NCBI GenBank assembly: GCA_024803745.1
Contig: JANJXV010000002.1
Coordinates: 41,313,757 to 41,377,756, forward strand
Source: Megascapheus bottae
Taxonomy: Eukaryota > Chordata > Mammalia > Rodentia > Geomyidae
DNA length: 64,000 bases
Direction of reading: 5' to 3'
Under the pieces are notes generated by a model. It ran no database searches, was not told the DNA's origin, and saw only the letters and a list, made by a program, of their open reading frames with translations. Below, in pieces: positions 1-12,183 of the stretch. Each line of letters starts with the position of its first letter. The stretch's first letter is position 1. The position numbers and the translations under genes are program-made.

Positions 1-224
1 CAGTGATCATTTACTCCTACAAAACTCCTGTGTCCTCTGCCCCCATTTAACTAATCTCTGCATTTATACATTCTACAGCCTAAATGTTTTAGATGTGTCC
101 AGGAGTGTAATAATAAAAGCAAATGCTTAGAAGACATATTTATTCTGTGAACTCATGCACTCCTAGTAGCAATTCCATGAAGATATGCTATTGTTTTTAA
201 TACAACCATTTACAAAAATACCTT

Positions 225-345
225 GAAGACAGAAAAAATATTAAGGAACTTTCCAGAAGTAGTTCAACTGATCTGGTAGAGGCAGGACTTGAGCCATAGA
301 AATCCACTCCCAATTGCATGCTCTAGCAACCATTGTCATAGTCAC
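225..345 (-). repeat. MIR SINE relic
   Basis: The stretch matches by eye the reverse complement of the MIR core: an AAGGAACTTTCC-like 'gaggttaagtgacttgcc' region, then 'gaggcaggacttgagcc' and a 'catgctct' end. It is strongly diverged, as expected of an ancient mammalian SINE. The surrounding 1-224 shows nothing I recognise. Confidence 0.6.
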
Positions 346-929
346 AGCTGATGAAAGAACAAGGAATTTCCAAAGAACTGATATAGGATTTCAAAACACC
401 CTTGAAATCTACAGATTTTCAGATGCTGAGAAACTTTTAATTTAGTGAATTTCTTACCTAGATTATTCTACAGAATTCTAATGCTCACTCTTTTTTTCCC
501 AGCAACCTTTTTTCTTTTTTACTTATATTTTATGATTATGTATTTACTTATTATTACTTATATTTTTAAATACATGTACAAAAGGTTTCTGTTCAATAAA
601 TCAGTGTATAAGTGCAGTGCATCTTGATCAATAACACTACTTTTATCTTCTCTCCATCACTCTCAATGCAACCCCTGTTTTCAGTTTTCTGAGTTTCACA
701 TGACATGCATTGGATATTAAGAGTACCTTCTCCTCTAAGCTTTCTTTCTTTATTTTCTTCCCTCCCTCCCCCTGACTTCTCCATACACCTACTGTGTGAA
801 ATGACTGGTTATTTTTTTAACCACCTCAGCTATATTCTCTATTATAAACAGACTAAGAATTTTTATTTAAATCTATTCAGAGTATTCCATGAATATAAAA
901 GTTCATTATCTTCCTATTACTTTTTGTTG
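346..929. other. Unassigned AT-rich stretch
   Basis: No repeat family or coding signal is recognised. There is a pyrimidine-rich patch near 740-780. The short open frames here have no compositional support. Confidence 0.4.
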
Positions 930-1078
930 TTACTGTTTTGCAATTCCTGTACACTGCCCATGAGCTTTTTTGCTCAAGGCTAGAACTCTACCACTTAAGT
1001 CACAGATCCAGGTTTTTTGGTAGTTAATTGGAGATAAGACTCATGGATTTTCCTACCCTTCTAGCTTCAAATTGCAAT
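930..1078 (-). repeat. B4-like SINE fragment
   Basis: On the minus strand this has the B4-like SINE signatures: a 'gctcaaggctag...ctaccactt' segment, a 'ggtagttaattggagataaga' segment and a GCTTCAAATTGCAAT remnant of the 'ggctttgaaccatgatc' block. It is truncated and diverged. Confidence 0.6.
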
Positions 1079-2272
1079 ACCTGGACTAATAAAATTTCAC
1101 TGTATGTAAGACACCATTCTAGAATTTGAAGTTCCAAAATCTAGAAATAAAGTGGCCCTTCTGAGATTTCAAATGGAAACACATTGTCTGACACCTGTTT
1201 TAATGGAATGGCAAATTTGAATCTGACACATTTGATTATCAATGTCAACAATGACCATTAAGCCATCAACAGCCTTCTATTTCATAATATCCCATAGTTC
1301 CATTGGCAAAATGGAATGCATAAACTAAAAATAAAACTAAAAATGCAATGTATGATGCACTAAGTGCCAAATTAGTAATTTGAACAATAGGAATTTGAAT
1401 ATTTGATTTTTTTCCAACATAGTCCTGGATAGTATTAGTGGGCTTCATTTGAGGGGGGGGAAGGATTCTCTACTAGTGTTCCAAATTACTTAGATTTGAT
1501 GACTCATATTGATTGACTAAATCACCTTTCTAATATTTTCTTATTTTGAACGATTTTAGTTTCTAAGATTCTTTTTCAAATGCATCATCTTCTTACATCA
1601 TGCCATGCCGAAGCATTATACCAAGAAATTTCAGTTGTGATGTTTCATATATATGTATATATAGTTAAAAATAAAAATCCACATAGACATAAACATATCA
1701 TTTGGGTACAGATTTGCTTGGGTCAAATACAGTGTAGATATCTGATGGTCATAAAGCTCAAAAACCAATTTAAAATTCTCAACAGTGGTTGAATACATTA
1801 AAGAAATATATTTAGTTTTATTTAATCTGATAAATTCCATCTCTAATATCTGTTAATATCTGGGAAAAGTATTTCTTGGGATATGTTGTGGAAAATTACA
1901 CAAGAGAAAAGTACATAATTCACAGCATTTAATTGTTGATTTTTCAGAAATATAATCTTCTGCAACAACCACACTCTATCTATATTTTACCAGTCAAGTA
2001 ACATATTTCTCTCCTTAAAAAGTGACCCTAGTACATCATGTCACTATATCCCATCTTTTTGTTGCAAAGCACTTTGGCATCAACTATGCCTTTGAGCCAC
2101 TTTAATTTCCTCTATAGTGTTCAGTGATTGTCATCAAGCTAGCCACCTTGGTACTTTATTACAAATTTGCAACTAAAATAATTTCACTTCATTTGAAATT
2201 TTATGTCTAATTCCGCCATTTGCCATCTGTGTTTTTCCCTCCCTCATATACCTTTACAACATATCTAATTAG
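1079..2272. other. Unassigned non-repetitive stretch
   Basis: No gene, RNA or repeat family is recognised. A G8 run lies near 1453. Open frames up to 70 codons are overlapping chance frames in AT-rich DNA. Confidence 0.4.
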
Positions 2273-2495
2273 AAAAGTTTACCTCTTGGGGCCGGGAGTT
2301 TGGCCTAGTGGTTAAAGTGCTTGCCTAGCTATGCATGAAGACCCAGGTTCGATTCCTCGGCACCACATACATAGAAAAATGCCAGAAATGGTACTGAGGC
2401 TCAAGTGGTAGAGCTCTAGCCTTAAGAAAGTCCAAGGACAGTGCTCAGGCCCTGAGCTAAGCCCAGGACTGGCAAAAAAAAAAAGTTTACCTCTT
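2273..2495 (+). repeat. ID-type tRNA-dimer SINE with 15-bp TSD
   Basis: A full-length SINE runs from 2288 to the poly(A) ending at 2480. The left half is a tRNA-like ID monomer (GGCCTAGTGGTTAAAGTGC resembling box A, GGTTCGATTCC as box B). The right half is the 'ggctcaagtggtagagctctagcctt' monomer. It is flanked by a perfect duplication AAAAGTTTACCTCTT at 2273-2287 and 2481-2495, so this is a fairly young L1-mobilised insertion. Confidence 0.93.
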
Positions 2496-2714
2496 TTGTC
2501 AGTTCTATATACACTATACTCATAAAACAAAATATTGAAGTGCAGAGTAATTATATTAGTCCATTTCTCCAATAATGTGGCATTATGAACTATATGGCTT
2601 CAAGTTTGAGACATTAGGTTAATTCAGTGACATGGAATAAAGTGGAAAACTAAAAAGGATACAAATGAAAATGGGAAGAAATTTCATATCCACAATGCGA
2701 TTAAGATCATTAAA

Positions 2715-2940
2715 AAGTCAGACCCATGCCTCCAGGTACTCAGGAAGATGAGAGCTGGATTTGAAGCTAGTAACAGGAAAAAAAATTGGTGAGACTCCAT
2801 GTCCAAAATAACAGCAAGAATACTGGACTGGAGGTGTGGTTTAAGTGGTAGTGCATTAGCTGTGGATAAGAAAGCTGAGTGAGACTATAAAGCTCTGAGT
2901 TCCTGCCCTGCAACTAGCAAAAAGAAAAAAAGAAAAAGAG
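2715..2940 (+). repeat. Old B4-like SINE
   Basis: A diverged SINE: 'ccatgcctccaggtactcagga' corresponds to the 7SL-like left half, and 'gaggtgtggtttaagtggtagtgc' to the shared right half. It ends in an A-rich AAAAAGAAAAAAAG tail. Confidence 0.65.
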
Positions 2941-2954
2941 AATGAAAGAAAACA

Positions 2955-3532
2955 CAAACATCTTTAAGAAGGGGGTAACCAATATCCAATATACACAAGG
3001 AGTTGAAGAAACTAACTCCTACCAAAGCTAACAAGCCAATCACTAATTGGAGAAGGGAGCTAAGGAGAGACCTCTCAGAAGAAGAGTTCAGAATGGCAAG
3101 GAAACATATGAGGAAATTCTCAGCATCCCTTGTCATACAGGAAATGCAAATCAAAACAACTTTGAGATTCCATCTCACCCCAATTAAATTAGACCTCTCT
3201 TTTTTCTTTCCCTTCTTTAGTTTATTTTTTGATGATTCTGTCTTTTTGCCTTTTGTTTGGTGTATTCAATGTATATCTTCAGAAGGGTTGAGGGATACTA
3301 CAGAACTCAATGTAAAGAGGATGATAGAGTCCAGTAATGGAGCCCATTGGACACTGATCAAAATGAACTATGCAATTCCTGAGTGGAGATGAGAGGGAAG
3401 GACTGGGAGGGAATGAGTGAACAGAAGACACTGTACAAAAGGAAATGTCCTCATTCCCTGACTCATGTAATTGTAATTCCTCTATATTTCACTTCTATAA
3501 TAACAATGTAGTAAATTAATAAGAAAAAAGGA
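2955..3532 (+). mobile_element. L1 ORF2 end plus 3' UTR, fragment
   Basis: Positions 2990-3180 encode a recognisable L1 ORF2 stretch (a '[29 protein letters not shown]'-like block, found in the frame starting at 3003). This jumps to L1-type 3' UTR with 'ttcctgagtggagatgagagggaaggactggg' character and an A-rich end near 3530. The ORF2 C-terminal region is deleted between the two. It is non-functional. Confidence 0.8.
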
Positions 3533-4545
3533 GAATGCCTACCACCAAATGTGCAAAGATGCTAAGGAGAGATTTTACAGAAGAGGTTAGAATGGCAATG
3601 AATCATATGAGAGCATGCTCAACATTCCTGGCCATAAAGTACATGCAAATCAAAATAACTCTGAGATTCTATCTCATCCATTTAGATTGGCCAATGATGT
3701 GAATGAATATTGGTGAGTATGTGGGGAGAAAGGAATTCTACTGTGCTGTTGGTGGGAATGTAAACTAATGCAATCATTCTTGACAGCAGTCTACAGGTTC
3801 CTCAAAAAACTAAACAGAGATTTTTCCCTACAACCCAGCCATGCCATTCCTGGGATACCATAAAGACATTTACCCACCCATGCTGCACTATGCCCAATAT
3901 CTGAGTTGGGGAAACATCCCGAATGCCCTACGATAATGGATGAATGGATCAAAAACTGTGGTGCTTAAAACAATGAATTTTACAAAAGAACACTTCTATG
4001 TCATTTACAGGGAAATGGACAAACTTTGAACAAATCATGTTAAATGCACTAAGCCAAAGTCAGAGAGACCTGATTTCCCTCATAGATGAAAGGAAGCTAG
4101 AGCCAAAGTACACCAAATATGATAAATTATACAGGATTACAGACATTCATGCACAGTGAGACCACAGATGAATAGTCTTAAGGGAGGAGCTCAAAGGCAC
4201 AATGCACCCCTGCCTATGGTCATATAAAACAATACCACAACAACTCCTGAAAATGAAAAAAAAAAGAATTGTTTTTATTCTTTTCTTTTTGTCCTGTTTG
4301 GCGGTCTTTGGTGCAGGGGTGGAAGTAGAGCACAGAAATGGACAGAGGTAAACAAAGGTACTCAATATACAGTATGTTAAAAATTAACTATATAACTTGT
4401 GGGTAGGGAAGGGAGGGAAAAATTGGGAGGGGGAAGGAAGGGGTGACATTTTCCAAAAAAAAGTGTACTAATTTGACTAACTCATTAAACAATAACTGTT
4501 CTATATATCACCTTGATAACAGAGTTAAAATATGTAATATAAAAG
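3533..4545 (+). mobile_element. 5'-truncated L1 (ORF2 C-terminus and 3' UTR)
   Basis: This copy repeats the ORF2 block of its left neighbour (the 'atgagagcatgctcaacattcctggccataaag' region) and continues through the cysteine-rich zone ('ggtgggaatgtaaac'), the GIY/PTHAA-like region and a 3' UTR with a G-rich purine tract near 4400-4445. Many stops and indels show it is dead. It lies head-to-tail behind another L1 fragment, in the same orientation. Confidence 0.85.
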
Positions 4546-4854
4546 AGAATTATTAGAAGAGACAGCAAAACAATATAAACAACTTGAAATACTGACTCCA
4601 GTTTCTGCTTCATGAGTTTCGTTTTACTCTTACTAGCTCAAATATAACTCCTCCAAACATACCACCTTGATGGAACCCTTCACACTGCATCAGGACCTGG
4701 CTCAGCATGAATTGTTTCTCCCTCATCTGCTTCCTTGGACATTTTATACAAGTTGGGTCATTAATGACTGTTTCAGGTTGCTTTAAAACAATCAGATATT
4801 CACTTGACTGACTCCTCTAGGTTGTGTACAATTGAATTCTTCTTTATAGTTACC

Positions 4855-5065
4855 AGAGCAATGTGGCAAAGTGGAAAGTTAGAAATTTCAATAGAAGAAA
4901 ATCACAGTTAAAATTTAGCCCAATGACTTTAACAAATGTATGCATAACTTTCAATAACTCAGCTACAATGGCGTCTATAATAATTCTCAAGACAGAATTA
5001 AAAAGATGGGATGTATAAAGTTCCTAATATATAGTAGACATATTGTAAATGATAGCTCTCATTTG
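4855..5065 (+). repeat. MIR SINE relic
   Basis: The segment ends with a MIR-like 'atagtagacatattgtaaatgatagctctcatt', corresponding to 'gcacatagtaggtgctcaataaatgttagctatt'. It opens with 'gtggcaaagtggaaag'. It is strongly diverged. Confidence 0.55.
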
Positions 5066-5084
5066 CTCTTTTTTATTTTTCTTT

Positions 5085-5312
5085 TCTTTTTTTTCTGGTA
5101 CAAGAGTTTGAATTCAGGGCCTCATGGTTGCTTGATCCGCAAGGGCTCTACAACTTGAGTTATACCTCCAGCCATGCTTTGTGATAATTACTTTGGAGAT
5201 GGAATTTCACACTCTTATGCCTAGACTGGCCCCAAAGTACAATCCACTGAGCTACAATTTTCTGAGTCTCTGCTTTCAAATTAACTAAGATTATAGGCAT
5301 GAACCACCTGCT
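5085..5312 (-). repeat. Old B4-like SINE
   Basis: The minus-strand SINE has a T-rich tail side at 5070-5095, 'gttatacctccagccatgc' and 'gcctagactggccccaaag', and ends at 'gattataggcatgaaccacc', which is the reverse of the B1-like 'gtggctcatgcctataatc' start. Confidence 0.65.
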
Positions 5313-5350
5313 TCGTTTGCTCTTTCATAATAAATACAGTAAAGTTGCAA

Positions 5351-5490
5351 TGAAGGAAGGAGGAAAGGCAGGAAGGAAAGAGGAAAAAAGGAAGGAAGGA
5401 AGGAAGGAAGGAAGGAAGGAAGGAAGGAAGGAAGGAAGGAAGGAAGGAAGGAAGGAAGGAGGAAAGGAAGAAAGAAGGAAGGAAGGAAAT
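5351..5490 (+). repeat. (GGAA)n microsatellite
   Basis: The tract from 5390 to 5460 is essentially pure GGAA, with impure flanks (GGAAAGG, GAAAGAAGG). Open frames across it on both strands encode only repeating residues and are artefacts. Confidence 0.95.
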
Positions 5491-6092
5491 GATCTCACTC
5501 ATTTCAGGGTTCTAGTCTTTGCTAACATGATAATATAGGGCTAGGAGAGGGGATGAAGCATGAGACAGAAAGATGGACATACAAATGACTTACCTCATCA
5601 TAAATCTAAGATAATATTACACAAATAAGGAAGAGAGGGATAGAAATGAGAAAAAAACTCCAGTATTTCTTGGAAGTAAAAAAAAAAAGCAGGAACAGGA
5701 ACAGAGAAGAAAAGTGGGGAGGGAGAAAAGACAGAAAGCCCTGTATACATGCCATAAAGGGAAGCCTTGGAATTGATATATTGTGTGTTAATTTCTTGCT
5801 GCTTTGCCCCACTAGAGATAAGTAATGATGGTGAACAGTGAAAATGGAAAGAGTGGATGAAGAGAAATGATGGAAAACAGCCAAAAGCACAAGTGTTGAT
5901 GGGTAGGCTAAAGAAATGCAAAGAAGAAACACAGTATGAACTTTACAACTTGGGAGGGAGCAAGGAGGGGAGGTGGGACGAAAACATGAAAAGTGTTAAC
6001 AATGTTAAAGGAGGAATGTACTCACTACCTTACAAATATAACTGTAACCCCTCTATACACCTCCCTGATAATAAAATTTTAAAAAAGAAACT
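5491..6092 (+). mobile_element. L1 3' UTR remnant
   Basis: The right end (about 5945-6085) is a clear L1 3' terminus in the plus direction: purine-rich 'gggagggagcaagg', 'aaaacatgaaaag', then 'ataactgtaacccctctatac' and an AATAAAATTTT tail. The left part, starting with 'aaatgatctcactcatttc', also looks L1-like but its boundary is uncertain. Confidence 0.65.
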
Positions 6093-7884
6093 GCAATTTT
6101 TATAAAATTTAAATGTCAATTGGCCTGAAAACATTTCAATATCTTTGAGATATATTACTTACTTTGAGGGCACGGAACAAAATGAACTAGTTCCTCCAAT
6201 CTGAAACAGAATGTATAATCACTTAGTGACAGGAAGAGAGGAATTAAAACATCAAAGCATGATTAATACCTATATGAACTGGCAGGAAAACAGCCGCCTA
6301 TCCGGTTGAATTTGAGTTGTAGCTTCATTACTCTGTGGTGACCTCTGCACTTGTGCTCCTTTTCATAAGAATATCCAATAAGTTCTTCACAGTACTGACA
6401 ATGATTTTTCCTGATTCTCCTCCTACAGGAAATACTGGCAGTCTTTTTTAGAATTATTTTAATTGTGTTCTTCCTAATTGTATTTTTTGTGTGGAGTGGA
6501 TCTTGTAATCATGATCTTAGGATCACCTTTAGCTGTAGATACAATTACAATTGAACAGAGATAACCATTTCCATCAGCTGGTCTTTGGAGTATGAGTCAT
6601 ATTTGTGTCTCATATTCTGAGAACCATACAAATACTGGATTGTTATGTTTCATTCCTTCTGCTCTTCTGCCTGTTCCTACCCCCTACCCCCACTTTTCTT
6701 GAAACCTGCTATAGGTGGTCAGGAGGTAGCAAGAGCATCTGGTTTATGCACTAGTTATTTAGGGAGATGGTGGGAAGGGACTCCAATGAGAGCAGGAAAA
6801 GACACATTTTCAAATGGCTTCTGACATGTCTAGGCGCTAATAAGTCATATTCTCTTCCAGATGAAGTCAGGACCAATGAGATGCCTTGCTTCCACAAGTC
6901 CTGTTTAGCCCAGTATCCTAGTGAGATAAGGGTCACAGCTTCTCTTGAAATATTGAAGGATTTTTACAGAAAGAAATCTGAGATAGCTAGAAAGGGAAAT
7001 AATTGTTTCTATCACAAGAAGAGGTAAAAGATTACGCTGCCTGAGATAATCTACTCAGGAAGTATCTCTCTAGCTTAGAAATCACATATAATTTGTAAGT
7101 CCCTGCTAGCTCTAGGGGTTTGTTTTTTGTGTTTTTTCTTTTATGGATTACCGTGGTTTTTTTCCTTTTAAATCTGATGAAAAAATAAGTTTCTAGAGGT
7201 TCATTTTCTGACTGTTGAGAGGGCTGCAAAAAGAGAAGTCCAGTAATGCCCCTCTGTGGCAAAAACAAGGCATCACAGAGTTGCTTAGATTATATAAGGA
7301 TCCACTGTGACACCAAGCCCACCTGGACCCTCTCCATTTATAAATTTGCTATTTTATAACTGAGCAGCCAAAACAGAAACAATCTGCATTAGGCCTGATA
7401 ACATAAATAATTAATAGGACTGTAATATGTTTAAATAAATCCAACATTGCAAAAATCTTTTACATATTCAAGAAATGCTAAAGACAGCATAAAACTTAAA
7501 AGCATCCATTTCTAATATAAAGAATGACTATGTCATTGCTTCCACACATCAATGTTCTTGAGCATGAAAGATAAATAAGTAAAGCATACATAACACATGC
7601 AGTGAAAAGCAGTGCATTTGTATTTCTTTCATATTCAATTTCTATCATCTTAAATACTAAATAAGAAGCCAAAAGAAAATGTAGGGAAGGATAGTATTAA
7701 CACTGAAAACATTCATGATAGTGTCTCATTTCATTACAGAATATAAAGAGGTCGCCCCAGAAGTCATTTCTAAGGAAGGGAATATTAGTGATTTGATCAT
7801 TGTATCTATTTCTTTTCCCTTCTACATAGTATCCCTGGAAGAAAGAAGGGAAGGAAGGAGGAAGCGAATAATAGAAAGAAGGAC
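6093..7884. other. Unassigned 1.8-kb non-repetitive stretch
   Basis: I recognise no repeat family, splice-bounded exon or RNA here. The 86-codon plus frame at 6767-7027 and the minus frame facing it overlap and have no supporting signal. Confidence 0.4.
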
Positions 7885-8115
7885 AGCCCGGGAACTGTGG
7901 CTCATGTCTGTAATACTAGCTACTCAGTGGGCTGAGATCTGAGGATCAAGGTTCAAAGCCAGCCCAGGCACAAAAGGACCCAAGACTCTTATCTCCAATT
8001 AACCTCCAGAAAACAGGAAGTGGGGCTTGTCTCAAGGATAGGGTAGTAGCCTTGAGCTGAAGAGCTCAGGGACAGCTCCCAGGCCAAGGGCAAGCCCTAT
8101 GAACCACCAAAATTT
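7885..8115 (+). repeat. B4-like chimeric SINE
   Basis: The left half is B1/7SL-like (GCCCGGGAACTGTGGCTCATG, 'ctactcagtgggctgagatctgagg'). The middle has 'gactcttatctccaattaacctccag'. The right half is the shared monomer (GTAGCCTTGAGCTGAAGAGC). Moderate divergence. Confidence 0.88.
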
Positions 8116-8354
8116 ATTTAAAAAGAAGAAGGAAAAGAATGATGAACCCACTCTCTTCGGCTCTTGCATGTCTCAAAATATAAAACAAGCCCTACAGGAA
8201 ACAAACACTTGCCAGAGTTTAGACTGTGTTTCAAAGAAAAACAAAATGCAGACATTCAATGGAGAGTCACACATTCAGCTGATTGATGGGGAATTTTATG
8301 AGCACAAAGAGTAGGTCACAAGTGATGCTGGAGAACAGTCGCCCATCATCACAG

Positions 8355-8760
8355 AGCGTCTACACACCTTTCTGGTACAGCCTGTGAGGCCTTGTGTAAC
8401 CTGCCTCTGCTCACATCTACAGTTCATGGCTCCTCCCCTGTGGAAAAAGGAGCTGGATAGAGGACTCTTACTATCTTTATCCTCACACGATGGACACCCA
8501 GCAGATTCTGCCAAGAAAGATCGTCTCTTAACCTTGTCTGCTCATTTCCACAATCAACCCTTCCAGTCTCTCAACCTTCAAAATGCAATGCTTTTATGAA
8601 ACATTCCACACCTCTGAGAGTTGCCTGACTGGTCTTTCATTGGAAACTTGACCCACATAACCCATCCCCGAAGGAAACGTCCCTCACTCCCCCAAAGTAA
8701 AGAACCACCTGCACTTTCTCTGTGCTTATTAACATCTGCTTTTTACTTTGCTATACTCAG
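8355..8760 (+). repeat. Probable L2 LINE relic
   Basis: The segment 'gtgaggccttgtgtaacctgcc' resembles the L2 block 'aaggccctgcatgatctggcccctgcc', and 'ttttatgaaacattcc' resembles 'ccctctgcctggaatgctctt'. Tentative without an alignment. Confidence 0.4.
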
Positions 8761-9279
8761 CATCTTATAGATGATCCTCTACTTAATAATTGTGAGAAGA
8801 GAGCTCCAACAAAGAAAGAGAGTCAGCTTGGTCCATAATCCTCTGATCATTAGTGACTTAGTTTTGATATGGCCTCTGCATTGTTTGTTGGTCTGTACCA
8901 TTTGAAGCATTAGCTTGTTATACATTTAATTTACAGAAAGAAGTGAAACCCAAAATATAAACACTTTTATAGAATGAAAGTATACAGCGCAACCTAACTC
9001 ACAGTTACAGTTTGCCCAATGGCTATAGGTGTTGACATACAAGTCATTTTGAACAAATGAGCTTGATGTAAGCAATATATGCTTTAGAATCCATTGTTTT
9101 GTGAGCAAAAATAAGTGTTGATGTTAAAAGGCCATTTTACTATGCTTCAAACTCCATATCCCCACACTCACATCTTATTCTCCCTTTTATCTTAGCACCC
9201 CAGAACAATATCTCATATATATAAATGCTTCTGACTATCTAAAAAATACTTTTATGAAATCGCAATTTGATCACACAAG
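8761..9279. other. Unassigned stretch
   Basis: No recognisable gene or repeat lies between the L2-like relic and the next L1 insertion. Confidence 0.4.
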
Positions 9280-9812
9280 AATAAGGTGCATATGTTTCTT
9301 TGGTTTCCCTCATTTGCACTAAAATAGTACACATCCAGGATTCTCCTGGCAGAGGACCACAATAGCTCAATAGCTATGTGGATATGGCCATATAGGATGA
9401 GGATAAGCAAAATGAACTCTAAGATATGTAAACAAGAGGTTTCTTTTTTTGTGTTTGTAGTTATCAACCTACTATGTGAAGTTACTTCTCTCTCCCTGTC
9501 TCTTCTCTTTGTTTCTTTTTTTCTCTCCTTATGCTTTATCTTATGTTACTATATCTGACTTTGGTACATATATATATTATGTACATTTATTTGTTTATTG
9601 GAAATAGGGAAGAGAAGGGGAAAATCAAGATGACTGGGAAAGGGGAGGGGAGGGAAGCTAGAAGAACATGGAAAGGGGTATCAATGCTCAAGAAGCAGTG
9701 TACCCAGTACCTGACGAATATAACTGTAACCCCTCTATGCATCACCCTGACAATACAATCGAAAAAATAAAAATAAAAACACAATATAAAACAGAAAAAA
9801 ATAAGGTGTATA
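9280..9812 (+). mobile_element. 5'-truncated L1 3' end with 13-bp TSD
   Basis: About 507 bp of L1 3' UTR (9293-9799): 'tttccctcatttgcac', 'ggccatataggatgagg', a purine-rich tract at 9605-9660, 'ataactgtaacccctctatgc', and a short A-rich tail. AATAAGGTGCATA at 9280-9292 is repeated as AATAAGGTGTATA at 9800-9812 (one mismatch). Extreme 5' truncation is typical of LINE insertion. Confidence 0.9.
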
Positions 9813-10809
9813 GCTTTACTCATTCTTCTTACAAATGGAAGTTGTTCAGAACAGATTTTTCTTTCCCTAAGTTTAGTTGTACCATAAGAATAGAAATATG
9901 GTTCAGTAGTATGGCCTAAAATATACTAGAATGATTAATTTAGTAACAGAGCTTTTTAATATTAAATTATTATATATCTGCAAATGAGTGCTGTTTCTCT
10001 AATGTGAAAGAAAACTGCAATGCTCCTGTTTCCCTCACAAGCCTCACCATCTTGTGATTTAACCTCAACCTGTTGGGTTGGGTTGTTCATGGATGACTTC
10101 ATTCATATGCACAGGAGGAGTTGCAACAAAGGTACATGGAATTTGAAGACATTGCAAGGTACAAGTCAAATATCCTGCTGAAGTTGACATTGTTACGGAT
10201 ATCATTGGTGGTTGCATGGAAATCTACTTGCTGAAATAATGTTGCTCCTTCATATCAATAGAGCAGGCAGCAGCTTCTTCATCAAGCCCACAAAAAGTAT
10301 GGAGTCATGTTCAAATCATTTGTCTCAAATCTACAACCTGAGAACTTCCAACCATCAGAGAACTCTCTGATACCTTTCAGTGCATGACCCGTAAAATGTG
10401 GCACAGGACCTGTAGAAGCAACATTACCTAGAAAAGTTCAAGATCCTACCCTCTACTAGATCTCCTGTGTCTACACAAGAGAAATGGATGAACACTTAAG
10501 TCTCAGGATTCCTTTTCTGCTGTGTGGAATTAGTAACGTGTCCAACAATTGCTGTACTTATTTACCCCTCATTATTGTCAAGAGGTTGCATTCTGTTGGG
10601 CTAATCACTAGTACTACAATATTGAACAATAGTATAGCCAAATGATTTATGTGGTTTGAAGATTCAGAAAAAAGCTTTAAAGAAAGATCAAAATATTTTT
10701 TCCTAGAAATTAATGAAAACAAAATAAAACACTTCTTTTCAATATGTTCTACAGTAACTATAGAGGCATTAAAGACAAACTTATGCAAGGCAATATGACT
10801 GTGATTTAG
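9813..10809. other. Unassigned non-repetitive stretch
   Basis: Nothing recognised. The 76-codon minus frame at 10558-10788 has no supporting feature. Confidence 0.4.
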
Positions 10810-10912
10810 TTAAGTTTTTGTGTTATAGTACTAGAGATCAAAATCAGATTTGTACATACTAAGCAATTGAAGCAATTGCTCTACCACTTAGTTATATCCA
10901 CTCCTGTGACTT
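10810..10912 (-). repeat. SINE fragment, diverged
   Basis: The stretch 'tatagtactagagatcaaaatcag ... gctctaccacttagttatatcc' matches the right-half monomer of the local SINEs in reverse orientation ('ctaccacttgagccacagc'). The rest of the element is missing. Confidence 0.5.
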
Positions 10913-11251
10913 AATTAGCTGGACATTTTAATAAAACACTTTGAGGAGTGATTATTATGTACCTTCTAAAGCACTTTGTCTAGAATTTGGGAAACTTACT
11001 TCAGTCATTTCAAAATGTGGATTCAAATTAGATTTGTAAAATGTAGAAAGATAGGGCAATTATGATAATATCCTAAATTGTAAAATCCGAGTATGTTTTA
11101 AGCTAATATGAGAAAAAGATTATGAAGCTGATTCCAGGGTGAAAGCTGAGGAGCCAGATCTGTTTTGAAATATCAATTTATATGATTATTTCTACATCTA
11201 AAATTCTTCCAATTTATCATAAAATCTCAGACTGGAACAGATAAATGCAAT

Positions 11252-11464
11252 CCATGTTTAAGGCTTTTTTTTTCCAGTCCTAGGGCTTGAACTTAGGTCC
11301 TGAGCACTGTCCGGACATTTCTTGCTCAATGTCACTCTGCCACTTCAGCCACAGTGCCACTTCCAGCTTTTTCGAGATGTGGTTCTGGGGAATTAAACCC
11401 AGGGTTTTGTGCCTGATAAGGGAGCACATTACCACTAGGCCACACTCCCAGCCCCCATATTTAA
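11252..11464 (-). repeat. ID-type tRNA-dimer SINE with TSD
   Basis: Minus-strand full-length copy: the 5' end is at 11454 (GGGCTGGGAGTGTGGCCTAG), the 'gggtttaattccc' box-B derivative follows, and the poly(A) end reads as the T run at 11265-11273. Flanks CCATGTTTAA (11252-11261) and CCATATTTAA (11455-11464) form a 10-bp duplication with one mismatch. It abuts the next L1. Confidence 0.9.
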
Positions 11465-12183
11465 AAATATCATAGTCAATCATCCAGAAACAAGGACGTG
11501 CTAAACCCACTAGCACAACAATGTTCCTTGCAGCACTATTTACCATAGCAAAGAAATGGAACCAACCCAGATGCCCCTCAGTAGAGGGTTGGATCATCAA
11601 GATGTGGTATTTATATACACAGTGGAATTCTATGCTGCCATCAGAAGGAATGGCATCTCCTCATTTCTAAGGAAATGGAAAGACTTGGAAAAAAAATCAT
11701 ATAAAGTGAAGTAAGCCAGACCCAAAGGAACATAGGCTCAATGGTTTCCCTTATTTATAATAATTAGTACTAGGATTCTCCTAGCAAAGGATTACAATAG
11801 GGCAAAACCTAGATACATAAGGCCATATAGGATGAGGCTAAATGAAAGGATCTCCAGGATATGGAAACGAGCTTTATCTTATGTGATTGTTGTTCTTAAT
11901 GTACTGTTATTCCTCTTCTCCTTTGTTGCCCTTTGGTCAATCTCATATTGTTACAGTTTTTGACCTTGTTTCCTGGCATATTGTATATATGTTTATTTGA
12001 AATAGGAAAGGGAAGGGGGGGAAACAAGATGTCTGGGTGGGGATAGAGGAGGGAAATGAGGACAAAAACATGAGAAGGAGTATTAATGTGTGAGAAGTCA
12101 TGCACCTACTATCTGGTGAATATAACTATAACCCCTCTATGCATTATAATTCAGTTTTTTTAATTTAAAAACACTTATAGTCA
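11461..12183 (+). mobile_element. 5'-truncated L1 (ORF2 C-terminus and 3' UTR)
   Basis: The copy begins near 11485 in the ORF2 C-terminal region ('ctagcacaacaatgttccttgcagcactatttaccatagc', the [18 protein letters not shown] region). It continues through 'ggaatggcatctcc ... ggaaatggaaagacttgg' and the 3' UTR with its G-rich tract (12007-12060), and ends at an A-rich tail near 12170. A diverged TSD is possible: TTAAAAATATCATAGTCA (11461-11478) against a related sequence at 12165-12183. It carries frameshifts and is non-coding. Confidence 0.88.

Noticed and set aside
2288..2365. tRNA gene (GGTTCGATTCC box B)
   Set aside because: It is the left monomer of an ID-type SINE with a TSD and poly(A). 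The cloverleaf is not maintained.
5281..5538. Lys-Glu-Gly and Ser-Phe-Leu-Pro repeat frames
   Set aside because: They are translations of the (GGAA)n microsatellite.
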